Of a DNA stretch of 64,000 nucleotides, positions 8,975-16,295 are shown one piece after another; position 1 is the first letter of the stretch, and every line of letters begins with the position of its first letter. The translations under genes were made by a program, and so were the position numbers. Below the pieces are notes generated by a model, which ran no database searches, had not been told where the DNA came from, and was given only the letters and a program-made list of their open reading frames with translations. This DNA is from Pseudomonas sp. UBA2684 (GTDB taxonomy: Bacteria; Pseudomonadota; Gammaproteobacteria; Pseudomonadales; Pseudomonadaceae): contig DELY01000050.1 in the NCBI GenBank assembly GCA_002354655.1, forward strand, positions 255,962 through 319,961, written 5' to 3'.

Positions 8975-9972
8975 GCGGCTACTCCTGGGCTGCGCAGCCC
9001 GAGCTTGTGCAGGCGCGCGGCCAGCGCGGCGCGCACCTCGTCGAGGGCGGCCTGGCCGGTGGCGGCTTCGGCCAGCGGTTGCAGGGCGGCATAGGCGCGC
9101 GGTTCCCAGGTATCCACCCAGGCCTGGATCTGCTCGCGGTTCTCTGCGCTTTCGGCCAGCACCACCTTGAGCATGGCGTCGACCCAGCGGGTGCTTTCGG
9201 CGTACCAGTCGCGCATGAACTCGGTGAGCATCGACAGGTCGGCGGCGCCCTCTTCGCCCAGTTGCTGGTCGAAGCGCTGGTACATCAGCGGGTAGCTCAT
9301 GCCGTCGAGCAGCAGGTTCTGCGCCAGGGCCAGTTCGAACCAGTCCTTGATCACCAGGCTGTCTTCGACGTAGCGGCGCAGACCTTGCCAGATCGGATCG
9401 TCCATCCAGTAAGCCTTGGCCTGGTCCAGCGCACTGCCGCTGCCCTCGCCGAGCAGCAGGCCGATGCGCGACAGGTACTGGCCAATGCCCAGACGATCCA
9501 TGGCCTGATAGATATGCAGTTGGGTCATGGTGCCGGCGATGCAGTCGCCGGCAATGCCGCTGTTGTTCATGTTGGCGCCCATCTCGGCGTGGCGCAGCGG
9601 CACCAGGCAACGCAGGATCTTCTGCTGCAGCGCTTCGGGCAGGCGGCTCAGCAGGCCGCGCTTCTCGCAGAAGCTGTAGGCATGCTCAGTGGCTTCCTGC
9701 ATGCGCGCGCGGGTCTGTACATAGGCACCGTAGAAGTACTGGCGCGGGTCGGTGACCGCATGCCAGTCGACCATGCGGATCGCCGTACGGCTGGGGTCGT
9801 TGAGCTGCCGCTGCGGGTCCCACAACGGCCGGTAGTGGAAGTTGGTCGTCGCTTCGATGTCGTAGCTGGCTTCCTGATAGCGGCTCGCCGGCTTGTCGCC
9901 GAAACGGCGTTGCAGGTTGCCGTAGGTGTGGCGGAGGGTTTCCACCGTATTGGTCTTGATCTCTACGCTCAT
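8971..9972 (-). CDS. dmpL: Phenol hydroxylase subunit P1 (hydroxylase beta subunit)
   Basis: Beta subunit of the di-iron hydroxylase; ferritin-like fold without metal ligands, structural partner of DmpN and DmpO. The 333-residue protein begins MSVEIKTNTVETLRHTYGNL. It contains the conserved SRTAIRMVDWHAVTDPRQYF region (residues 61-80) typical of beta subunits of phenol and toluene monooxygenases. It lies 48 bases after dmpK and overlaps dmpM by 4 bases. Assignment is by sequence character and operon order. Confidence 0.95.
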   Translation of the reverse strand: MSVEIKTNTVETLRHTYGNLQRRFGDKPASRYQEASYDIEATTNFHYRPLWDPQRQLNDPSRTAIRMVDWHAVTDPRQYFYGAYVQTRARMQEATEHAYSFCEKRGLLSRLPEALQQKILRCLVPLRHAEMGANMNNSGIAGDCIAGTMTQLHIYQAMDRLGIGQYLSRIGLLLGEGSGSALDQAKAYWMDDPIWQGLRRYVEDSLVIKDWFELALAQNLLLDGMSYPLMYQRFDQQLGEEGAADLSMLTEFMRDWYAESTRWVDAMLKVVLAESAENREQIQAWVDTWEPRAYAALQPLAEAATGQAALDEVRAALAARLHKLGLRSPGVAA

Positions 9973-10020
9973 TTCAACCGTACCGTCTTGTTGTTGTGTG
10001 TGTTCGGCTGTCGCCCGTGC

Positions 10021-10290
10021 TTACTCTCGGCCGCTCGCCTCGCGTCGTCCGACATCGCCGTAGCGCCACTTGGCCGCGTCTTCATCCACCGCTTGGCACA
10101 TCGCCGCGTTCATCTGCACCACTTGGTGCTGCTGGCAGAACGCGGCGAAGGCGGCGTGTGGCAGTACCAGCTCGACGAACAGCTCCGGATGACCAATGGC
10201 GAAATCGAATTCGACGAACCGGGCATCCGGCTCGCTGCGCACCCGGACATAACGGGTTAGCTGGTCGAAGGGAATCACTGGGTCTTTCAT
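10021..10290 (-). CDS. dmpK: Phenol hydroxylase assembly protein P0
   Basis: First gene of the phenol operon. The family protein P0 is needed in vivo and is thought to help load iron or assemble the hydroxylase, but is not required for in vitro turnover. It has 89 residues starting MKDPVIPFDQLTRYVRVRSE; the frame is open further upstream, but the ATG at 10290 gives the family N-terminus and is preceded by a GGCGAG purine-rich site. Its leader carries the sigma-54 promoter about 40 bases upstream. Confidence 0.93.
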   Translation of the reverse strand: MKDPVIPFDQLTRYVRVRSEPDARFVEFDFAIGHPELFVELVLPHAAFAAFCQQHQVVQMNAAMCQAVDEDAAKWRYGDVGRREASGRE

Positions 10291-10329
10291 CTCGCCGGTT
10301 CCTGGCTGGTTGCTGGCACAGGCCCTAAC

Positions 10330-10344
10330 GCAACGCCTGTGCCA
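10330..10344 (-). promoter_or_regulatory. Sigma-54 promoter (Po) of the dmp operon
   Basis: Read on the minus strand, the site is TGGCAC (-24 element, 10344-10339), 5 bases, TTGC (-12 element, 10333-10330): a full match to the sigma-54 consensus including the invariant GG and GC. The predicted transcript start is near 10318, about 28 bases before the dmpK ATG. DmpR-type activator sites lie about 100 bases upstream, as expected for an enhancer-dependent promoter. Confidence 0.92.
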
Positions 10345-10362
10345 AGGCGCCAAAAAAGAACA

Positions 10363-10375
10363 TAAGTTATTGTAT
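10363..10375 (-). promoter_or_regulatory. Probable IHF-binding site of Po
   Basis: On the minus strand this 13-mer matches the IHF consensus WATCAANNNNTTR at all but two specified positions and contains CAATAACTT, the same core as the perfect IHF site upstream of the envelope operon (12642-12654). It lies in an AT-rich stretch between the activator sites and the -24 element, where IHF bending is required in well-studied XylR/DmpR promoters. Confidence 0.55.
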
Positions 10376-10443
10376 TTTAATGATTTTTAATTTAGTAACC
10401 GGCACAGGAAACACGCCGTGAAGGCAGGCACCACACGGGCTTT

Positions 10444-10488
10444 TTGAGCATTTGATCAATTGCTACGGCACACTTGAGCAAATGCTCA
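10444..10488 (-). promoter_or_regulatory. Two DmpR upstream activating sequences
   Basis: Two palindromes, TTGAGCATTTGATCAA (10444-10459) and TTGAGCAAATGCTCA (10474-10488), have centres about 29-30 bases apart, roughly 133 and 163 bases upstream of the predicted Po start. Sequence, spacing and distance all agree with the paired sites bound by DmpR/XylR. They also lie between the divergent dmpR and dmpK genes, so DmpR binding may affect its own promoter. Confidence 0.85.
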
Positions 10489-10710
10489 CAGGCTCTGCGC
10501 AAGGCAACCGATGGCCCGCCTCAGGCCCTGGCGCCTTTCATCATTTGGTTGACTTTCATCTGCCGAAAAAGGCGAATATGGTGGGTTGGCGTTGCGCCAA
10601 CACGGCCGGAAAGGCCGCCTGGAGTGTTCGCTGAATACATCGATTGCCGTGTGCTTTCCAGGTGCTTCAGCGCCCCCCCCCTACAACAATAAATCAGGGG
10701 ATTTGAGTTC
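10489..10710 (+). promoter_or_regulatory. dmpR leader and likely sigma-70 promoter
   Basis: This spacer upstream of dmpR has a TTGACT (10549-10554) followed 19 bases later by GAATAT (10574-10579), a possible but widely spaced sigma-70 promoter. A perfect 7-bp hairpin (GTTGGCG TTG CGCCAAC) follows, then a run of nine C residues (10673-10681) and an AGGGGA ribosome-binding site ahead of the dmpR ATG. No gene is visible. The promoter call is tentative. Confidence 0.4.
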
Positions 10711-12402
10711 ATGCCGATCCGCTATAAACCCGAGCTGCAATACGCAGACTTCAAGGACCTCACCAGCCTCATCCACTTCCAGAGCACGGAAGGCAAGATC
10801 TGGCTGGGCGAACAGCGCATGCTGCTGTTGCAGGTTTCCGCAATGGCCAATTTCCGCCGCGAGATGGTCAGTACCCTGGGCATCGAACGGGCCAAGGGCT
10901 TCTTCCTGCGCATGGGTTACCAGTCCGGACTGAAGGACGCCGAACTGGCCTGGAAGCTGCGCCCGAATGCCAGCGAGTACGAAATGTTCCTCGCCGGCCC
11001 GCAGCTGCATTCGCTCAAGGGCCTGGTCAAGGCCCGCCCCACCGAGGTCGATATCGACAAGGAAAGCGGGCGCTTCTATGTCGAGGTGGAGTGGATCGAC
11101 TCCTTCGAGGTGGAAATCTGCCAGACCGAGCTGGGGCAGATGCAAGACCCGGTGTGCTGGACTCTGCTCGGCTACGCCTGCGCCTATTCCTCGGCGTTCA
11201 TGGGCCGGGAAATCATCTTCAAGGAAGTCAGCTGCCGCGGCTGCGGCGGCGACAAGTGCCGGATCATCGGCAAGCCGGCCGAAGAGTGGGACGACGTTGC
11301 CAGCTTCAAACAGTATTTCAAGAGCGATCCGATCATCGAGGAACTCTACGAGTTGCAATCGCAACTGGTGTCGCTGCGTACCAACCTCGACAAGCAGGAA
11401 GGCCAGTACTACGGCATCGGCCAGACCCCGGCCTACCAGACTGTGCGTAAGATGATGGAGAAGGCCGCACAGGGCAAAGTCTCGGTGCTGCTGCTCGGCG
11501 AGACCGGGGTCGGCAAGGAGGTCATCGCGCGCAGCGTGCACCTGCGCGGCAAACGCGCCGCCGAGCCCTTTGTCGCGGTGAACTGTGCGGCGATCCCGCC
11601 GGACCTGATCGAGTCCGAATTGTTCGGCGTGGAAAAAGGCGCCTTCACCGGCGCCACCCAGTCACGCATGGGCCGCTTCGAGCGAGCCGATAAGGGCACC
11701 ATCTTCCTTGACGAGGTGATCGAACTCAGTCCGCGCGCTCAGGCCAGTCTGCTGCGCGTGCTGCAAGAAGGCGAGCTGGAGCGAGTTGGTGACAACCGCA
11801 CGCGCAAGATCGACGTAAGGGTTATCGCCGCCACCCACGAGGACCTGGCCGAAGCGGTCAAGGCCGGGCGTTTTCGCGCCGACCTGTACTACCGGCTGAA
11901 CGTTTTCCCGGTGGCGATCCCGGCGTTGCGCGAACGCCGCGAGGATATTCCACTGCTGGCTGAGCACTTCCTTCAGCGCTTCCACCAGGAGTACGGCAAG
12001 AGAACCCTCGGCCTTTCGGACAAAGCCCTGGAGGCCTGCCTGCATTACAGTTGGCCGGGCAATATCCGTGAGCTGGAGAACGTCATCGAGCGCGGCATCA
12101 TCCTCACCGATCCGAACGAAAGCATCAGCGTGCCGGCGCTGTTCCCACGGGCGCCGGAAGAGCCGCAGACCGCCAGCGAGCGGGTGTCGTCGGACGGCGT
12201 GCTGATTCAGCCAGGCAATGGCCAGGGCAGTTGGATCAGCCAGTTGTTGAGCAGCGGCCTGAGCCTCGACGAGATCGAGGAAAGCCTGATGCGCGAAGCC
12301 ATGCAACAGGCCAACCAAAACGTCTCCGGTGCCGCGCGCTTGCTCGGCCTAAGCCGACCGGCACTGGCCTATCGGCTGAAGAAAATCGGCATCGAAGGCT
12401 AG
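10711..12402 (+). CDS. dmpR: Sigma-54-dependent phenol-responsive activator
   Basis: Enhancer-binding activator of the XylR/DmpR subgroup that senses phenols directly and activates the divergent dmp operon. The 563 residues comprise an N-terminal sensory domain with the V4R cysteine motif (Cys175, Cys178, Cys183 in SCRGCGGDKC), a linker near 210-235, an AAA+ domain with Walker A GETGVGKE (263-270), the sigma-54-contacting GAFTGA loop (310-315) and Walker B IFLDE (331-335), and a C-terminal Fis-type helix-turn-helix. Length and sequence closely resemble DmpR of phenol degraders. By site similarity it probably also controls the envelope operon downstream. Confidence 0.96.
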   Translation: MPIRYKPELQYADFKDLTSLIHFQSTEGKIWLGEQRMLLLQVSAMANFRREMVSTLGIERAKGFFLRMGYQSGLKDAELAWKLRPNASEYEMFLAGPQLHSLKGLVKARPTEVDIDKESGRFYVEVEWIDSFEVEICQTELGQMQDPVCWTLLGYACAYSSAFMGREIIFKEVSCRGCGGDKCRIIGKPAEEWDDVASFKQYFKSDPIIEELYELQSQLVSLRTNLDKQEGQYYGIGQTPAYQTVRKMMEKAAQGKVSVLLLGETGVGKEVIARSVHLRGKRAAEPFVAVNCAAIPPDLIESELFGVEKGAFTGATQSRMGRFERADKGTIFLDEVIELSPRAQASLLRVLQEGELERVGDNRTRKIDVRVIAATHEDLAEAVKAGRFRADLYYRLNVFPVAIPALRERREDIPLLAEHFLQRFHQEYGKRTLGLSDKALEACLHYSWPGNIRELENVIERGIILTDPNESISVPALFPRAPEEPQTASERVSSDGVLIQPGNGQGSWISQLLSSGLSLDEIEESLMREAMQQANQNVSGAARLLGLSRPALAYRLKKIGIEG

Positions 12403-12408
12403 CGCATC

Positions 12409-12482
12409 GTAGGCTGGGCGAGCGGCGCCAAGCGCTGAGCAATCAGACACTGCCATCGCGGCGCGGCAGGTAACCCAGCACG
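12409..12482. repeat. Degenerate palindromic repeat after dmpR
   Basis: GTAGGCTGGGC (12409-12419) and, inverted, GTAACCCAGC (12470-12479) bracket a GC-rich stretch directly after the dmpR stop. The arms resemble those of the 150-bp repeats at 36288 and 62427, but pairing is poorer, so this may be a decayed relative. It could also serve as a weak 3'-end structure for the dmpR transcript. Confidence 0.3.
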
Positions 12483-12526
12483 CGATATACCGCCTTGCGC
12501 CAATGCGGAGCGCCAGCGCCAGGCGT

Positions 12527-12571
12527 TTCGCCATTTGGTGAAACGCCTGATGATTTTGATTATTTGATTAA
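12527..12571 (+). promoter_or_regulatory. Two DmpR-like upstream activating sequences of the envelope operon
   Basis: TTGATTATTTGATTAA (12556-12571) matches the proximal dmp site in 13 of 16 positions. TTCGCCATTTGGTGAA (12527-12542) matches it in 11 and is the core of a longer near-perfect palindrome at 12522-12547. Their centres are 29 bases apart, as in the dmp promoter. They lie about 146 and 175 bases upstream of the predicted start of the envelope operon. Binding by DmpR is inferred from this similarity only. Confidence 0.65.
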
Positions 12572-12641
12572 CCCCTCTCCCCCTCACTTTAAGTGCTACA
12601 ACCCTCCACAAGCTGTTTCTCTCCCGAAAAAAAACAAATCT

Positions 12642-12654
12642 AATCAATAACTTG
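12642..12654 (+). promoter_or_regulatory. IHF-binding site of the envelope operon promoter
   Basis: AATCAATAACTTG fits the IHF consensus WATCAANNNNTTR at every position. It lies between the activator-like palindromes and the sigma-54 core, oriented as the corresponding element of the dmp promoter. The surrounding sequence is A-rich. Confidence 0.7.
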
Positions 12655-12683
12655 AAACTACTTGCGGGTCACCGTCGGTGGTC

Positions 12684-12698
12684 TGGCACAGGCGTTGC
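12684..12698 (+). promoter_or_regulatory. Sigma-54 promoter of the envelope operon
   Basis: TGGCAC, 5 bases, TTGC: a full sigma-54 -24/-12 match. The 15 bases are identical, including the non-conserved spacer, to the dmp operon promoter at 10330-10344. The predicted transcript start is near 12710, about 42 bases before the first gene. Together with the upstream sites this indicates activation by an enhancer-binding protein, most simply the adjacent DmpR. Confidence 0.88.
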
Positions 12699-12751
12699 TC
12701 TCGCCTTGTCAGCCGCTTCACGACAACAACAATCACAAGTGGTGACACGTG

Positions 12752-13774
12752 ATGAACCATAACAAGCAGTCGCACGGCCTGTTGCCGTGCGTCCTGAGCC
12801 GCCCGGTACGCTCGGCACTCGGGATGTTTCTCCTACCCATTGTGCTCGCCGGCTGTGAAGCCGAACTCAACCTGGCCGGAGTCGCCGCCGAAGGCAGCAA
12901 ATCCAGCCACCGCGCCGATTACTACCAGGCTCTCGCCAGCGTGCCGCAGGCCACCCTGTTGGCCGGCAACAACGGCGTGTTGCTGACCAGCCTTGACCAG
13001 GGGCAGAGCTGGACGCGCCAGGTGATCGCCAAGGGCGCCAGCCTGATCGACCTCGACGCCTGCGCCGACGGCAGCTTCATCGCCTTGAGCTTCGACAACC
13101 GCCTGTGGCACAGCGCCGACCTCGGCCTGAGCTGGCGCGAACACGCCCTGCCGACCGAGGAGCAAATGCTGACCGCCGCCTGCGCCCCGGATGGCAGCTG
13201 GTGGGTAGCCGGCGGCCTGACCACCCTGCTCGGTAGCCACGACCAAGGCGGAGACTGGACGCACACCAGCCTCGACGAAGACGCCATGCTGACCAACCTG
13301 CAGTTCATCGACCGCGACCATGCGGTGGCCGTAGGTGAGTTCGGCATGCTCTTCGCCAGCCAGGACGGCGGCGCCAACTGGCAGCTGGCCGGCACCCTGC
13401 CGGACGAGTTCTACCCGCACGCCAGCTACTTCCGCAGCCCCGAGGAGGGCTGGGTCGGTGGCCTCAACGGCTTTATCTACCACACCGCAGATGCCGGGCA
13501 GAGCTGGCAACGCCAGAGCACGCCGAGCAGCGCGCCGATCTTCGGCTTTCTAGCGAGTGACAACGGCCTGTTCGCCGTCGGCGACCACAGCAGCGTGCTG
13601 CAGCTGGCCGGTGAACAGTGGCAAACGCTGCCGACGCCCGATGCGCCGGTCTACTTGCGCGCCATCACCGCGGATACCGCGCAACGCCTGATCGTTGCCG
13701 GTGGCCGCGGCCTGCTGCTGACCCTCGACACCGCGCCCAGCGCTACGCCCGCCGTTGCGACCACGACCGACTGA
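12752..13774 (+). CDS. YCF48/BNR-like beta-propeller lipoprotein
   Basis: First gene of the envelope operon. The 340-residue protein has a lipoprotein signal ending in the lipobox LAGC (Cys35), then repeated blades with Asp-box-like motifs such as S-x-D-x-G-x-S/T-W (DQGQSW, DLGLSW, DQGGDW, DGGANW, DAGQSW), the pattern of YCF48/BNR beta-propellers. It should therefore be a lipid-anchored periplasmic propeller. The ATG at 12752 was chosen; a GTG lies one codon earlier. The next gene, an RND transporter, starts 11 bases after its stop. The biochemical role is unknown; a scaffold or assembly role for the transporter is inference. Confidence 0.8.
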   Translation: MNHNKQSHGLLPCVLSRPVRSALGMFLLPIVLAGCEAELNLAGVAAEGSKSSHRADYYQALASVPQATLLAGNNGVLLTSLDQGQSWTRQVIAKGASLIDLDACADGSFIALSFDNRLWHSADLGLSWREHALPTEEQMLTAACAPDGSWWVAGGLTTLLGSHDQGGDWTHTSLDEDAMLTNLQFIDRDHAVAVGEFGMLFASQDGGANWQLAGTLPDEFYPHASYFRSPEEGWVGGLNGFIYHTADAGQSWQRQSTPSSAPIFGFLASDNGLFAVGDHSSVLQLAGEQWQTLPTPDAPVYLRAITADTAQRLIVAGGRGLLLTLDTAPSATPAVATTTD

Positions 13775-13785
13775 GACCCGCCACC

Positions 13786-16254
13786 ATGCCCATACTGCAT
13801 CCGTTTAGCCATAAGCTGGCTCAGGCCAAGGTCTGGTTGTTCGACCACCCGCGCACCGTGCTGGCGATCATCGCGGTGCTGACCCTGTTCTTCGCCCTGC
13901 GCATTCCCGGGCTGAAGGTCTACACCGACTTCTCCGATCTGCTGCCACAGGAACACCCGTACATCCAGCTGCACAACAGCATCAAGGACAGCTTCGGCGG
14001 CGCCAACGTGCTGGTCATCGGCGTGGCCTTCGACAAAGGCGACCTGTTCAGCAACGAGCGCCTGGCCTTGATCGATCGGGTCACCCAGGCGGTGGACAGC
14101 CTACCCGGAGTCAACCACAACCTGGTCAGCAGCCTGACTCACCGCAACTCGCGCAAGGTCTGGCTGACCGAGGTCGGCAGCATCAACTCCGAGCCTTACT
14201 ACCAACCCGAATTCGGCCAGCTCTCCGCCGCGCAGTTGGCCGCGATGAAAGCCGACGTGGTGGCCAACCCGCGGGTCTATGGCCCGTTGGTGTCGCCGGA
14301 CCTGCAAGTGGCGTTGGTCAAGGCGCAACTGATCGAGGGCCAGCTCGACTACGCCAAAACCTTCGCGCAGATCCAGGCGCTGCGCGACGCCGAGAAGATC
14401 GACGGGGTGACCCTCTACGCCACCGGCCAGCCGGTACTGGTGGGCTGGGCCTACACCTACATGAGCCAGATTTTGCAGATCTTCATCTGCACCGTGCTGA
14501 TCATGCTGGCGCTGCTGGTGATGCATTTCCGCAAGGCCTATGGCGTGCTGATCCCACTCGGCGGGGTGCTGATCTCGACCATCTGGGGCCTCGGCATCAT
14601 CAGCCTGCTGGGCTACAACCTCGACCCGCTGGGCCTGGTGATTCCCTTCCTGATCGCCGCCCGCGCCATGAGCCATGGCGTGCAGCTGGTCGAGCGTTAT
14701 TACGCCGAGGTCAAACTGCTCGGCGACGGCCCGCTGGCCGCGCGCGCCACCTTCGATAGCCTGTTCCGCCCCGGCACCCTGGGCATCGTCTCGGACGCCA
14801 TCGGCCTGCTGCTGATCGCCATCGGCTCGATCGCCCTGAACACCAAACTGGGCATCTACGCCTCGCTGTGGGCGACCACGGTGATCTTCAGCGTGCTGAT
14901 CGGCGTGCCGCTGCTGCTGTCGATCCTGCCCAAACCGCAGAACCCGGAGATGCGCGAGACCGCGCTGCGCCATATCGGTGCGATCTGTGCGCGGACGGTG
15001 GCCAACCCGACCGCCGCGCGCAAGGCGCTGGGCCTGGCCGCGCTGGCCATCCTCGCCAGCCTGTGGGCCTCCTCCCAGGTACGCATCGGCGACTCCGAGC
15101 CCGGTTCGCCGATCCTCTACCCGGAACACGATTACAACGTCTCGTCCAAGGCGATCAACCAGCGCTTCCCCGGCTCGGAAGAGCTGTACATCGTTGCCGA
15201 ACATGCCGAGAAAGGCGGGATCAAGCAACCCGAGGTGCTGCGCGCGCTGCAAGCGCTGCAAAACCACATGCTCAGCGACCCCTCGGTCGGTGGCAGCAAG
15301 GGCTTGCCGGACCTGATCACCCAGGTCAACCGGCTGATGCATAACGACGATCCGCGCTGGCTGCAGATTCCCCACGACGCCAATTACGTCGGCGGGCTGA
15401 TGTTCACCTACATGGCCTCCAGCCCGATCCCCGGCGCACTCAACGAGTTCACCGACACCGACGACCGCGTCGCCAACCTGGTGTTCTATTACAAGGATCG
15501 TCAGGGCGAGACCATCCGCCGCGCCATCCACATGGCCAAGCAGTGGATCGAGCAGCACGGCGATGCAGTGCCGGGTCTGAGCATCCGCCTGGCTGGCGGC
15601 ACCCTCGGCGTGGCCGCGGCGATGAACGAGTCGGCATTCGAGACCAACCTGGTGGTGCTGCCGCTGGTGTTCCTGCTGATCTTCGTCTTCGTCATGCTGT
15701 TCTACACCTCCTGGCATGCCGGCTTGATGATGCTCCTGGCGATGGCCTTCGCCACCGCGCTGACCTACGCCTATATGGGTCTGGCCGGTATGGGCATCGA
15801 CATCAATACGGTGCCGGTGATCGCCGTCGGCATTGGCGTGGGTATCGACTACTCGATCTACATGATGGATCGCATCCGCGAGGAAATGGCCAAGTTTGGC
15901 CGTCTCACCGACGCGGTGCGCCAGGCCATCGCCACCACCGGCATCGCCATCAGCTTCACCGCACTGACCCTGATGGCCGGGATCATCATGTGGGTGATCC
16001 TCTCGGACCTGCGTTTCCAGTCCGATGCCGCCCTGCTGCTGTGCGTGATGATCGTCATCAACGCCATCGCCGCCATGTTGCTGGTACCCGCCTGGGTGCT
16101 GGTGTTCAAACCGAAGTTCATCACCGGGGCCTATGCCGACGAAGACGGCATTCTGCACGCCGACGCTGCCGTGCCCGCCTCAGCCGAACCCCAGCCGGTC
16201 GCGCCCTGCGTGGCGACCGTCGGGCTGCCGCAAGGGGAACGCCATCCGGCCTGA
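13786..16254 (+). CDS. RND/MMPL-superfamily inner-membrane transporter
   Basis: An 822-residue protein with the RND layout: an N-terminal membrane helix (about 20-38), a large periplasmic loop, a helical block around 220-410, a second loop, and a second helical block around 620-770. Acidic residues lie in the last block (IGVGIGVDYSIYMMD region), as in proton-driven MMPL/HpnN-type transporters. It lacks the length and adaptor-gene context of tripartite drug pumps: no membrane-fusion protein or TolC-like gene is nearby. Neighbours instead are a BNR lipoprotein, DUF1302 and DUF1329. A role in moving hydrophobic molecules across the envelope is likely; direction and substrate are unknown. Confidence 0.85.
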   Translation: MPILHPFSHKLAQAKVWLFDHPRTVLAIIAVLTLFFALRIPGLKVYTDFSDLLPQEHPYIQLHNSIKDSFGGANVLVIGVAFDKGDLFSNERLALIDRVTQAVDSLPGVNHNLVSSLTHRNSRKVWLTEVGSINSEPYYQPEFGQLSAAQLAAMKADVVANPRVYGPLVSPDLQVALVKAQLIEGQLDYAKTFAQIQALRDAEKIDGVTLYATGQPVLVGWAYTYMSQILQIFICTVLIMLALLVMHFRKAYGVLIPLGGVLISTIWGLGIISLLGYNLDPLGLVIPFLIAARAMSHGVQLVERYYAEVKLLGDGPLAARATFDSLFRPGTLGIVSDAIGLLLIAIGSIALNTKLGIYASLWATTVIFSVLIGVPLLLSILPKPQNPEMRETALRHIGAICARTVANPTAARKALGLAALAILASLWASSQVRIGDSEPGSPILYPEHDYNVSSKAINQRFPGSEELYIVAEHAEKGGIKQPEVLRALQALQNHMLSDPSVGGSKGLPDLITQVNRLMHNDDPRWLQIPHDANYVGGLMFTYMASSPIPGALNEFTDTDDRVANLVFYYKDRQGETIRRAIHMAKQWIEQHGDAVPGLSIRLAGGTLGVAAAMNESAFETNLVVLPLVFLLIFVFVMLFYTSWHAGLMMLLAMAFATALTYAYMGLAGMGIDINTVPVIAVGIGVGIDYSIYMMDRIREEMAKFGRLTDAVRQAIATTGIAISFTALTLMAGIIMWVILSDLRFQSDAALLLCVMIVINAIAAMLLVPAWVLVFKPKFITGAYADEDGILHADAAVPASAEPQPVAPCVATVGLPQGERHPA

Positions 16255-16295
16255 ACCGGATGCCTTCCCACACTTAAACCGCACGAGGACCTGTC

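Noticed and set aside
14101..16158. 685-codon open frame antisense to the RND transporter gene
   Set aside because: Composition is dominated by His, Gln and Gly as expected for the complement of a membrane-protein gene; no start signal or domain.
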